Assembly (NCBI RefSeq): GCF_030815415.1
Contig: NZ_JAUSWW010000001.1
Span: 1,550,001 to 1,614,000, forward strand
DNA: 64,000 nucleotides
Origin: Streptomyces canus
GTDB taxonomy: Bacteria > Actinomycetota > Actinomycetes > Streptomycetales > Streptomycetaceae
Reading direction: 5' to 3'
The notes under the pieces were generated by a model, which saw only the letters and a program-made list of their open reading frames with translations, ran no database searches and was not told the origin of the DNA. Below, in pieces: positions 41,944 through 49,543 of this stretch. A program made the translations under genes and the position numbers. How positions within the stretch are numbered: position 1 is the stretch's first letter; every line of letters starts with the position of its first letter.

Positions 41944-42876
41944 ATGCGTCTGCTCACCCATCTGCGGCACGTCGACCTCGCCGTGCCCGACTACGACAAG
42001 CAGCTCGACTTCTACGCCGGCGTCTGGGGCCTGACCAAGGTCGCCGAGGACTCCGGGATCTCCTTCCTCGCCGCCGAGGGCTCGCCGGAGCAGTACGTGG
42101 TCCGGCTGCGCAAGGCCGAGGAGAAGCGGCTGGACCTCGTCTCGTACGGCGCCGCCTCGGCGGACGACGTGGACACCCTCGCGGAGCAACTCCTCGCGGG
42201 CGGCGTCCGGTTGATCTCCCGGCCCGGCAAGGTCGACACCCCCGGCGGCGGTTACGGCTTCCGCTTCTTCGACGTCGACGGCCGCACCATCGAGGTCTCG
42301 GCGGACGTCGAGGTCCGGCAGCACCGCAGGATCGAGGAGAAGGAGGCCATCCCGGTCAAGCTGTCGCACGTCGTCCTCAACTCCCCCGACCTCAACGTCA
42401 CCCGTGAGTGGTACGAGCGTCATCTGGGCTTCCGGCTCTCCGACACCCTCATGCACCCGCGCATGGGCGAGGCCATGCACTTCATGCGGATCAGCAACCA
42501 GCACCACTCCATGGCCATCGCCCAGGGCCCGCACACCGCCCTGCACCACGTCTCCTTCGAGATGCGCGGCATCGACGAGTACCTGCGCGGCTCCGGCCGG
42601 GTGATCCGGGCCGGCCACAACAAGCTCTGGGGGCCGGGCCGGCACACCGCGGGCGACAACACCTTCACGTACTTCCTGGACCCGCACGGCAACACGGTCG
42701 AGTACACGACCGAGCTGGAGCTGCTGGACGAGGACACCTGGCACCCGCACGTCTACGACTTCTCCCAGCCCGAGGTCGCCGACCAGTGGGGCACCGCCAA
42801 CCCGATGAACGAGCTGGTCGCCAAGGAGTCGTTCAACGACGTCGACCGCGGCGTGTTCGTCGCCCCGCCGGTGTGA
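41944..42876 (+). CDS. Type I extradiol ring-cleavage dioxygenase (VOC family)
   Basis: A 310-residue two-domain vicinal-oxygen-chelate protein. The N-terminal domain HLRHVDLAVPDYDKQLDFYAGVWGL and the catalytic C-terminal domain KLSHVVLNSPDLNVTREWYERHLGFRLSD are clear. Likely iron ligands are the histidine in LSHVVL, one in LHHVSFEM and the glutamate in NTVEYTTE, matching the 2-His-1-Glu set. It should cleave a catechol-type ring next to the hydroxyls. It starts four bases after the decarboxylase gene. Confidence 0.9.
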   Translation: MRLLTHLRHVDLAVPDYDKQLDFYAGVWGLTKVAEDSGISFLAAEGSPEQYVVRLRKAEEKRLDLVSYGAASADDVDTLAEQLLAGGVRLISRPGKVDTPGGGYGFRFFDVDGRTIEVSADVEVRQHRRIEEKEAIPVKLSHVVLNSPDLNVTREWYERHLGFRLSDTLMHPRMGEAMHFMRISNQHHSMAIAQGPHTALHHVSFEMRGIDEYLRGSGRVIRAGHNKLWGPGRHTAGDNTFTYFLDPHGNTVEYTTELELLDEDTWHPHVYDFSQPEVADQWGTANPMNELVAKESFNDVDRGVFVAPPV

Positions 42877-42883
42877 GGCCCCT

Positions 42884-43813
42884 GTGCGCATAGCCACCTA
42901 TCTCCAAGAAGGCCGCCGCCGGGTCGGTGTCGTCGAGGACACCGTCGTACGCCCTCTGCCCGACGGCACCTCGCCGGTCGAGGCCGCGTTCGGCGGGCAC
43001 CCGGTCGGAACGCCCGTGCCGCTGACCGACGTAAGTCTGCTGGCACCTCTCCAGCCCCCCACCATCCGGGACTTCGTGACCTTCGAGGAACACGTCGAGG
43101 GCGTACGGCGCTCGATCGACGGCAACGCCGGGGTACCGGAGGCCTGGTACGACGCCCCGACCTTCTACTTCACCAACCCCTACGCGGTCATCGGGCCGTA
43201 CGACGACGTGCCCGTGCCCCCTGGTACGCGGGTCCTGGACTTCGAGCTGGAGGTCGCCGCGGTCATCGGCCGCGAGGGCCGCGACCTCACGCCCGAGCGG
43301 GCCCGGGACCACATCGTCGGTTACACGATCCTCAACGACTGGTCCGCCCGCGATCTGCAGTCCCGTGAGATGCAGGTCAACCTCGGCCCCTGCAAGGGCA
43401 AGGACACGGCCGCCACGCTCGGACCGTATCTGGTGACCGCCGACGAGTTGGAGCCGTACCGGGACACGGACGGGTTCCTGCGGCTGTCCCTGACGGCCAC
43501 CGTGAACGGTGAGGTCATCGGCAAGGATCTGCTCTCCAACATGAGTTGGACCTTCGAGGAGATGGTCGCCTACGCCTCACGCGGCACCGTCGTCCGACCC
43601 GGTGACGTCCTCGGCTCGGGCACCTGCGGCAACGGCGGCTGTCTGGCGGAACTCTGGGGTGTGAAGGGCCGCCAGGAACCACCGCCGCTCAGGCCCGGCG
43701 ACACCGTGACGCTCACCGTCGAGGGCATCGGCAGCGTCTCCAACACCGTCGTCGCCGGTGTCGACCGGGTGCCGCTGCCGACCGGCCGTCGCCGCACCCG
43801 GGAGCGGCCGTGA
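42884..43813 (+). CDS. Second fumarylacetoacetate hydrolase family protein
   Basis: A 309-residue FAH-fold enzyme, different in sequence from the first one in the operon. It contains IRDFVTFEEHVEGVRRS, ARVLDFELEVAAVIGREGRDLTPERARDHIVGYTILNDWSARDLQ-type metal-binding segments (DFELEVA and the NDWSARD stretch), and FEEMVAYASRGTVVRPGDVLGSGTCGNGG. It would act on the ring-opened product, as a hydrolase or decarboxylase/isomerase. GTG 42884 follows the dioxygenase stop by seven bases, and its own stop overlaps the SDR start. Confidence 0.9.
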   Translation: MRIATYLQEGRRRVGVVEDTVVRPLPDGTSPVEAAFGGHPVGTPVPLTDVSLLAPLQPPTIRDFVTFEEHVEGVRRSIDGNAGVPEAWYDAPTFYFTNPYAVIGPYDDVPVPPGTRVLDFELEVAAVIGREGRDLTPERARDHIVGYTILNDWSARDLQSREMQVNLGPCKGKDTAATLGPYLVTADELEPYRDTDGFLRLSLTATVNGEVIGKDLLSNMSWTFEEMVAYASRGTVVRPGDVLGSGTCGNGGCLAELWGVKGRQEPPPLRPGDTVTLTVEGIGSVSNTVVAGVDRVPLPTGRRRTRERP

Positions 43814-44577
43814 CACGGCTGCCGGGCAAGGTGGTGGTCGTCACGGGCGCCGCTCGCGGCCAGGGCGCCGCCGAGGCCGAGACCCTCACCCGGGAGGGCG
43901 CCCGGGTCATCGCCACCGACATCACGGACGCCCCGGGCTGTCGCCGCCTCGACGTCACCAGCGACAAGGAGTGGGCCGAACTCGCCGCGGAACTTCGGGA
44001 GTCGTACGGCCAGGTCCACGGCCTGGTCAACAACGCGGGCATCACCTGGCGCGCCCGCATCGACGACGTACGCCCCGAGGACTTCGCCCGCGTCCACGCC
44101 GTCAACGTCACCGGCCCGCTGCTCGGCATCCAGCACCTCGCCCCGCTGATGCCGCCCGGCGCCTCCATCGTCAACGTCGGTTCGACCGCCGCGCTCACCG
44201 GCCACTACCCGGTCGCGTACACGGCCAGCAAATGGGCCCTGCGCGGCCTGTCGAAGGCGGCTGCCACGGAGCTGGGCCCGCGCGGCATCCGTGTCAACAC
44301 CGTGCACCCCGGCTTCATCGAGACCGAGATGACCGCCTCCGCCGCCCCCGCCTTCCGCGAGGCCAACCTCCGCGAGACCCCTCTCGGCCGCACCGGCACG
44401 GTCGCCGAGATCGCCTCGTTGGTGGCCTTCCTGCTCTCCGACGAGGCGTCCTTCATCACCGGCGCCGAGATCCCCGTCGACGGCGGCCTCACCGCGCACG
44501 GCGGAGTCAAGTCGATCTCGGACGCCCTACGGGACGGGGTCGCGGGCAGCGGCTCGGAGGGAAGGTGGCCCCGCTGA
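43810..44577 (+). CDS. SDR-family oxidoreductase (last of operon)
   Basis: A 255-residue classical short-chain dehydrogenase. The cofactor motif VVVTGAARGQGAAEAE is at the N-terminus, NNAGITW in the middle, and the catalytic Ser and Tyr-x3-Lys in NVGSTAALTGHYPVAYTASKWALRG. The C-terminus ends with the usual FITGAEIPVDGGLTAHGG. It likely oxidises or reduces an alcohol or aldehyde intermediate. The GTG start overlaps the previous stop. The miniature element's CTAG starts 35 bases after the SDR stop. Confidence 0.92.
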   Translation: MTRLPGKVVVVTGAARGQGAAEAETLTREGARVIATDITDAPGCRRLDVTSDKEWAELAAELRESYGQVHGLVNNAGITWRARIDDVRPEDFARVHAVNVTGPLLGIQHLAPLMPPGASIVNVGSTAALTGHYPVAYTASKWALRGLSKAAATELGPRGIRVNTVHPGFIETEMTASAAPAFREANLRETPLGRTGTVAEIASLVAFLLSDEASFITGAEIPVDGGLTAHGGVKSISDALRDGVAGSGSEGRWPR

Positions 44578-44611
44578 TCTCGGGCCGCCGCTCCGGTCTC
44601 GTCGGATTCAC

Positions 44612-44860
44612 CTAGTGCCGCGGCAGGCAACGTTTGCCCGTCAAGGAGCGGCGTCGTGGGGGCCCCTCCCGCCCGAGCCGTGCGAAGCGCGGTTCGAGGT
44701 GGGGGAGCGTGCTCTCGGCGTGCCGGCCGGAAGCCCTCGTACTGGACGTACTTGGGCTTTCGGCCGGTGCGGCGAGTGGGGGCCCCTCCCACGCCCTCAA
44801 GGCAGTGGGGGAGCGTGCCGGGCGTCGCGACGGGGCAAACGTTGCCTGCCGCGGCACTAG
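44612..44860. mobile_element. MITE, copy 1, with CTAG target duplications
   Basis: A 241-bp core (44616-44856) has perfect 24-bp terminal inverted repeats starting TGCCGCGGCAGGCAACGTTT. CTAG flanks it on both sides (44612-44615 and 44857-44860), consistent with a four-base target duplication. Inside are a GGCCGGAAGCCC/GGGCTTTCGGCC stem and other inverted repeats but no believable gene. It is nearly identical to the copy at 57409. It lies after the catabolic operon and cannot move on its own. Confidence 0.85.
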
Positions 44861-44908
44861 CGGGGCATCCGGTTGACCGCGACCGCCGAACAGGCGGACG
44901 GGGAAGCA

Positions 44909-44951
44909 CCGGGCGGGCTCCCGGCGAGTCGTCGGCCGGAAGCCCGCCCGG
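44909..44951. terminator. Hairpin after the MITE
   Basis: CCGGGCGGGCT pairs with AGCCCGCCCGG over 11 bp, with further pairing in the 21-base loop. It may end transcription from either the catabolic operon or the methyltransferase gene. Confidence 0.6.
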
Positions 44952-45015
44952 CTGCTGCGGTGCCGCGTGCCGGAGCGAGGGCGACGAGCACCCGGAACCG
45001 CCCGGCCGGCCGCTG

Positions 45016-45807
45016 TCACGGCTTGCGGGCCACGCCCCCGAAGTCGTCGACCTCCGGACCCTCCGTTCCGGCCGGGCCCGGGCGCCAGCGGGACACCGAG
45101 ACCACGCCCGGGTCGACCAGCTCCAGGCCCTCGAAGAAGCGGGCCAGCTGCTCGGGGCTCCGGTTGACCCGCGGGTTGTCGCCCGCCTCGTTCCACTGCT
45201 CGATCATGGTGCGCATGCCCTCGGGGTCGAGCACCTCGGTGTCGTCGCAGAGCACGACGTGGCTTCCGGAGGGCAGCCCTTCGACCAGGCGCCCGACGAT
45301 GTCGTACGCCTGGTCGTCGACGATGTGGGCGGTGATCCCCAGCAGCACGAGCGCGATGGGCCGGGTGAAGTCCAGGGTCTCGGCGGCGGTCCGCAGGATG
45401 CCCTCGGGGTCGCGGATGTCGGCGTCGATATAGGCGGTCACGCCCTCGGGCGAGCTGGTGAGCAGGGCCTCGGCGTGGGCGAGTACGACGGGGTCGTTGT
45501 CGACGTAGACGATCCGGGTCTCCGGGGCGATCCGCTGGGCGACCTCGTGGGTGTTGTCGGCGGTGGGCAGGCCCGTGCCGACGTCCAGGAACTGGCGTAT
45601 GCCCACCTCTCGGACGAGGTGTTCCACGGTACGGACGAGGAAGGCCCGCTGGGCCCGGGCTATGTCGAGGATCTGCGGGTTCGCCCCGACGATCTGGTCA
45701 CCGACGAGGCGGTCGATCTCGTAGCAGTCCTTGCCGCCCAGCCAGTAGTTCCAGATCCGGGCGGAGTGGGGCACATCGCTGTTGATGAGCTTGGCGTCAA
45801 GTGGCAT
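45016..45807 (-). CDS. SAM-dependent methyltransferase (DUF574/Methyltransf_19)
   Basis: A 263-residue protein of the actinobacterial DUF574 family. It has the diagnostic N-terminus PHSARIWNYWLGGKDCYEIDR and motif I FLDVGTGLPTADNTHEVA, followed by IVYVDNDPVVLAHAEALL and ALVLLGITAHI. The Rossmann fold should bind SAM. Streptomycetes have many paralogues; their targets are mostly unknown. The ATG at 45807 gives MPLDAKLINSDV. It is divergent from a small membrane protein gene. Confidence 0.88.
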   Translation of the reverse strand: MPLDAKLINSDVPHSARIWNYWLGGKDCYEIDRLVGDQIVGANPQILDIARAQRAFLVRTVEHLVREVGIRQFLDVGTGLPTADNTHEVAQRIAPETRIVYVDNDPVVLAHAEALLTSSPEGVTAYIDADIRDPEGILRTAAETLDFTRPIALVLLGITAHIVDDQAYDIVGRLVEGLPSGSHVVLCDDTEVLDPEGMRTMIEQWNEAGDNPRVNRSPEQLARFFEGLELVDPGVVSVSRWRPGPAGTEGPEVDDFGGVARKP

Positions 45808-45983
45808 GCGAACTCCCGGAGTTGATCTGATCTGGCCTCACCTCACCGCCTGCCGGTACGGCACGTCAAGCGCTGCCCGGAAACAGCCGGGTCAGGGTGG
45901 GGACAGCGCCGCGTCCGGCGCGGATTCGCGGTGTCGCCGCCGGGGTACTCGTGGGCCACTTCGCACGCCCCCAGGAGGCCGCC

Positions 45984-46298
45984 ATGCGCGATGATGCCGG
46001 TGTCCGTCTCTCGATCCGAGAGCGCCTTGTCCTCAAGCACATAGAGACCGAGATGCGGCGCGACCGCCGCCGGAACAGGCCTCCGGGGAAGACATCCGGC
46101 ACACGGAGGCGGAGGCGCGACCCGTGGCTTCCCCTGGCCGTGGGGCTGCTCGGGGCGGCGTCCGTCTTCCTCGCGGTCGTCGGCGCGAAAACCTCCGACC
46201 TCGCGGTGCTCTGGGCCTTCACCGTCCTGTGGCCGGTGACCCTCCTCCAGGCGTTCCGTCTGCTGTGCCGCTGGTCCAGGCCGCATACCGAGCCGTGA
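45984..46298 (+). CDS. Small membrane protein (DUF3040-like)
   Basis: A 104-residue protein starting at ATG 45984 after CAGGAGG. The N-terminus LSIRERLVLKHIETEMRRD resembles DUF3040 (an LS-x2-E-x3-L-x2-IE pattern). A basic stretch follows, then two hydrophobic helices, PLAVGLLGAASVFLAVVGA and LAVLWAFTVLWPVTLLQA. It is probably a small inner-membrane protein with both ends in the cytoplasm. Function unknown. A hairpin terminator follows. Confidence 0.72.
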   Translation: MRDDAGVRLSIRERLVLKHIETEMRRDRRRNRPPGKTSGTRRRRRDPWLPLAVGLLGAASVFLAVVGAKTSDLAVLWAFTVLWPVTLLQAFRLLCRWSRPHTEP

Positions 46299-46302
46299 TG
46301 CC

Positions 46303-46342
46303 CGCCCCGGGCGGTCCGCCGTGTGCGGGACCGCCCGGGGCG
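46303..46342. terminator. Hairpin terminator between convergent genes
   Basis: CGCCCCGGGCGGTCC and its exact complement form a 15-bp stem with a ten-base loop. Confidence 0.87.
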
Positions 46343-46379
46343 TTCGGAGCCCTGGACTCGCCGACGGCTCGGACGCGGC

Positions 46380-46859
46380 TCAGATGAGAGGTGAACCGGG
46401 CTCGTCGGGCCGGATGCGGCCGCGCCAGGCGCCGGTCTCGCCGCCGCGGTGCTCGATGTAGTCCTTGAAGCGCCGCATGTCCCCCTTGATCCGGCGGTCG
46501 AGCACACCCAGCAGGTCCGCGCTCTTCTCGGCGACACCGCTGGGCTCGACGTCCATCGTGAGCTCCACGCGCGTGTGCGTCGGGTCCAGCTCCTGGAACC
46601 TGACCGTCCCGCGCTGGCGGACGTCGCCCTCGACGACCCGCCAGGTGATCCGGTCGTCCGCCAGCTGGTCGACGATCTCGGTGTCGAACTCGCGCCGCAC
46701 CCCGCCGATCTTGGTCGTCCAGTGGTTGTGCTTGTCGTCGAGCTGCCGCACCTCCTCGACGCCCTCCATGAACTGCGGGAACTCCTCGAACTGCGTCCAC
46801 TGGTTGTAGGCGGTGCGGACGGGGACCTCGACGTCCACGGATTCCTTGACCGTGCTCAT
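46380..46859 (-). CDS. SRPBCC-family (START-like) protein
   Basis: A 159-residue polyketide-cyclase/START-like protein. It begins MSTVKESVDVEVPVRTAYNQWTQFEEFPQFMEGVEEVRQLDDKHN and continues HWTTKIGGVRREFDTEI, a pattern typical of the coenzyme-Q-binding-like subgroup with a hydrophobic pocket. Ligand unknown. In streptomycetes such genes often belong to the osmotic or general-stress set. It is divergent from the FAD-Rieske oxidoreductase gene. Confidence 0.87.
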   Translation of the reverse strand: MSTVKESVDVEVPVRTAYNQWTQFEEFPQFMEGVEEVRQLDDKHNHWTTKIGGVRREFDTEIVDQLADDRITWRVVEGDVRQRGTVRFQELDPTHTRVELTMDVEPSGVAEKSADLLGVLDRRIKGDMRRFKDYIEHRGGETGAWRGRIRPDEPGSPLI

Positions 46860-46993
46860 CTGCTCTCCTCCTCAACTCTCGTCGTCCGCGCCGGGTACCC
46901 GGGCGAAGCGGAGCGAAGACCCCCGACCGGAATCAACCGTCTGACCTGGGTGCGCGAGTGCTTCACAGAGAACGCCCGGGGAACTCGGCCCCC

Positions 46994-48520
46994 ATGAACA
47001 CACCCGCAGACGATCACCGGTCGTACTGGATCGACACCGCGCCCCCGGGACCCCTCCATCCGCCCCTGGAATCCGACCTCACGGTCGATGTGGCCGTCGT
47101 CGGTGGCGGCATCGCGGGCCTCAGCACCGCCTGGGAACTGGCCCGAGCCGGCCGCCGCGTGGCGGTGCTGGAAGCCGACCGGATCGCCGCCGGGGTCACC
47201 GGGCACACGACCGCCAAACTGAGCGTCCTGCACACGCTCGTCTACGCCCGGCTGCGCAGGACCCGAGGCCCCGAGGCCGCCAAGCTGTACGCGCGGTCGC
47301 AGACGGAGGCCGTCCGGCATGCCGCGGAGATCGTGGATGAGCTCGGCATCGACTGCGACTGGGAGGACACAGCGGCCTTCACCTACGCCCGGGACCCGGC
47401 CGCGACCGAGGAGCTGAAGGCCGAGGCGGACGCGGCGCGGGAGGCGGGGCTGCCCGCCGAGTACGTGACCGAGACCGGTCTGCCGTTCCCCGTCGCGGGC
47501 GCCGTCCGGGTGACGGAGCAGGCGCAGTTCCATCCCCGCAAGTACCTCCTGGCACTCGCCGAGGACCTGGTCCGGCAGGGCGCCGTGATCCATGAGCGGA
47601 CCCGCGTCGTGGATCTCGACGAAGGCCGTCCCTGCACGCTGAGGACCGCGGGGGGAGCGACGGTACGGGCCGACGACGTCGTGGTCGCCACGCACTACCC
47701 CGTCTTCGACCGGGCGCTGCTGTTCACCCGGCTGTCCCCGCGCCGCGAGCTCGTCCTGACCGCGCCGATCCCCGCCGGCCTCGATCCGCACGGCATGTTC
47801 ATCACGCCCGAGCAGGGCACCCGCTCCGTGCGCACCGCCCCGTACGAGGACGGACAGCGGCTGCTGATCGTCACCGGCGAGCACTTCACGCCGGGCACCG
47901 GCGAGGTGGAGGCCAGGTTCGAACGGCTCGCCGGCTGGGCCACCGAGCACTTCGGCGACCTGGTCTTCACGCACCGATGGGCCACGCAGGACAACGACTC
48001 CACCGATTCCGTACCGCTCGTCGGCCCGCTCCACGCGGGTGCCCAGCACACCTACGTGGCCACCGGCTTCGGCGGTTGGGGAATGAGCGGCGGCATCATG
48101 GCGGGCCGTCTCCTCGCACAGCAGATCACCGGTCGGAAGTCCGCCTGGAGCGACCTGTACGACCCCCGGCGCATCCGCACCGTCGTCGGTGAGGCGCCCG
48201 CCTTCCTCAAGAACCAGGCCAAGGTCGCCCGGCACTTCGTCGGGGACCGTCTGGCGTCGGCCGCCGGAGGCTCGGTGGACGACATCGCCCCGGGGGACGG
48301 CGCCGTCGTCCGCGTCGGCGGACACCGCTGTGCCGTCCACCGCGACGAGGACGGAGAGCTGCACGCCGTCTCCGCCCGCTGTACGCACCTGGGCTGTCTG
48401 GTCGCCTTCAACTCGGCGGAACGTACCTGGGAGTGCCCGTGCCACGGGTCCCGTTTCACCCCCGACGGAGACATCGTGCAGGGGCCCGCCGTACGGCCGC
48501 TGGAGAAACGGGACATCTGA
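46994..48520 (+). CDS. FAD-dependent oxidoreductase with C-terminal Rieske domain
   Basis: A 508-residue fusion. Residues 1-400 are a DAO-type FAD oxidoreductase: VAVVGGGIAGLSTAWELARAGRRVAVLE near the N-terminus and TYVATGFGGWGMSGGIMAGRLLA. The C-terminal 100 residues are a Rieske [2Fe-2S] domain with CTHLGC and CPCHGSRFTPDG ligand motifs. The Rieske domain may supply or accept electrons for the flavin. Substrate unknown. Family members are often stress-induced in Streptomyces. ATG 46994 gives MNTPADDHRSYW. A DUF6098 gene follows. Confidence 0.93.
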   Translation: MNTPADDHRSYWIDTAPPGPLHPPLESDLTVDVAVVGGGIAGLSTAWELARAGRRVAVLEADRIAAGVTGHTTAKLSVLHTLVYARLRRTRGPEAAKLYARSQTEAVRHAAEIVDELGIDCDWEDTAAFTYARDPAATEELKAEADAAREAGLPAEYVTETGLPFPVAGAVRVTEQAQFHPRKYLLALAEDLVRQGAVIHERTRVVDLDEGRPCTLRTAGGATVRADDVVVATHYPVFDRALLFTRLSPRRELVLTAPIPAGLDPHGMFITPEQGTRSVRTAPYEDGQRLLIVTGEHFTPGTGEVEARFERLAGWATEHFGDLVFTHRWATQDNDSTDSVPLVGPLHAGAQHTYVATGFGGWGMSGGIMAGRLLAQQITGRKSAWSDLYDPRRIRTVVGEAPAFLKNQAKVARHFVGDRLASAAGGSVDDIAPGDGAVVRVGGHRCAVHRDEDGELHAVSARCTHLGCLVAFNSAERTWECPCHGSRFTPDGDIVQGPAVRPLEKRDI

Positions 48521-48557
48521 CCTCGCCGGCTCCCGCACGAGACGGAGTGACGACTTG

Positions 48558-49007
48558 ATGAGCATCCCTGACGGGCTACCCGTTCTGCGCACCCTCGGTG
48601 AACTGGCAAAACTGGTGCAGGGCAGTCCCGACCTCTATGTGCGCTGGTCACGAGGTCCCGAGGCCGACCGGGCCCTGAACGAGAGCCGTGACGCTCTCAC
48701 CGGTGTCCGGATGTCCGGGCTGTCGGCCAACCCGCTCGCCATCGAGCCCTGGTGGGAGGCGCGGCCCGCCGAACTGTGGGTGGCCCGACGTCTGTACGAC
48801 TACTCCCATCTGCCGCGGGAGAAGGGCGAAGGCGTACGTCCCTGGGTGCTGCGCGGCCGGGAGGAGGGGCGAGGGCCCGACAACGAGCCGCTGGTCCGGG
48901 ATGTGGAACCCGTGGGCTGGATCGACGAACAGGTCATCGAGGAAGCGGAGGCCGCGGTGGCCGGCCAGGACGGACGATGGGGCCCCATGCGACGCGACGG
49001 CGGATGA
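48558..49007 (+). CDS. DUF6098-like hypothetical protein
   Basis: A 149-residue soluble protein downstream of the FAD-Rieske gene. It begins MSIPDGLPVLRTLGELAKLVQGSPDLYVRWSRGPEADR and contains SGLSANPLAIEPWWEARPAELWVARRLYDYSHLP and WVLRGREEGRGPDNEPLVRDVEPVGWI. I recognise it as the family usually called DUF6098, whose biochemical role is unknown. It starts 37 bases after the previous stop, so the two are probably co-transcribed. Confidence 0.75.
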   Translation: MSIPDGLPVLRTLGELAKLVQGSPDLYVRWSRGPEADRALNESRDALTGVRMSGLSANPLAIEPWWEARPAELWVARRLYDYSHLPREKGEGVRPWVLRGREEGRGPDNEPLVRDVEPVGWIDEQVIEEAEAAVAGQDGRWGPMRRDGG

Positions 49008-49051
49008 GCCTCCGGCGCCGATGTGCGGGACAGCGCTCCCTACGCGGCTCC

Positions 49052-49543
49052 CTACGCGCTGGTCAGCAGCTGGGGCGACAGTTCCTTGATGAGGGTGTTG
49101 GTCCAGCGCATCTGCCGCAGGGTCTGCGGATGGCAGTCGCCGGCCAGCGCGAGGAGCCGTTCGTCGCGGGTGGCCTGCGCTGCCTGGGCGAGCATCTCCC
49201 AGTGCAGCGAGTTGCGGCTCGCGGCCAGGTGCAGGTCGCACAGATCGTGCAGGAGCAGCAGGCCGGCTCCGGGGCGTCGGCCGAGAGCTTCGGCGGCCTT
49301 CTCACGCAGGGCGGCAAGGGCGCCGGGTGACGGATCGTCCTTCGGGCCGTCGAGGTCGAGGCCGTAATGACGGCCGGTGTCGGAGAGCCGGGCGCTGTGC
49401 CGACGGGACCACTGGGCGAGGTCGCTCGCCACATGGTGGACCTCGTGGTCGGTGCGGTGACGTTCGGCGGTTGCCAGCAGGTCTCGTTCCAGCGCGCGTT
49501 CGCCGTCGTGCAGGGCGCGGAGGATGTGGGCGATGCCGTTCAT
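49052..49543 (-). CDS. Small helical protein coupled to the molybdopterin oxidoreductase
   Basis: A 163-residue, all-helical protein starting with an ATG that overlaps the stop of the molybdopterin oxidoreductase gene. It begins MNGIAHILRALHDGERALERDLLATAERHRTDHEVHHVASDLAQWSRRHS and has a later helix LHDLCDLHLAASRNSLHWEMLAQAAQATRDERLLALA. The abundance of His and Glu on amphipathic helices suggests a ferritin-like or hemerythrin-like bundle, but I cannot assign metal ligands. The four-base overlap argues that it works with the oxidoreductase, perhaps as an electron-transfer or maturation partner. Confidence 0.72.
   Translation of the reverse strand: MNGIAHILRALHDGERALERDLLATAERHRTDHEVHHVASDLAQWSRRHSARLSDTGRHYGLDLDGPKDDPSPGALAALREKAAEALGRRPGAGLLLLHDLCDLHLAASRNSLHWEMLAQAAQATRDERLLALAGDCHPQTLRQMRWTNTLIKELSPQLLTSA

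Noticed and set aside
37842..44577. Standard homoprotocatechuate or gentisate pathway
   Set aside because: Individual families overlap with those routes, but the ring-cleavage enzyme is VOC-type rather than the cupin used for gentisate, and the cyclase, ACMSD-like and two-FAH combination does not match the usual homoprotocatechuate gene set.
44656..45825. Open frames starting inside the first MITE, including one of 389 codons
   Set aside because: They run from the inverted repeats into antisense of the methyltransferase gene and appear again, equally meaningless, in the second copy.
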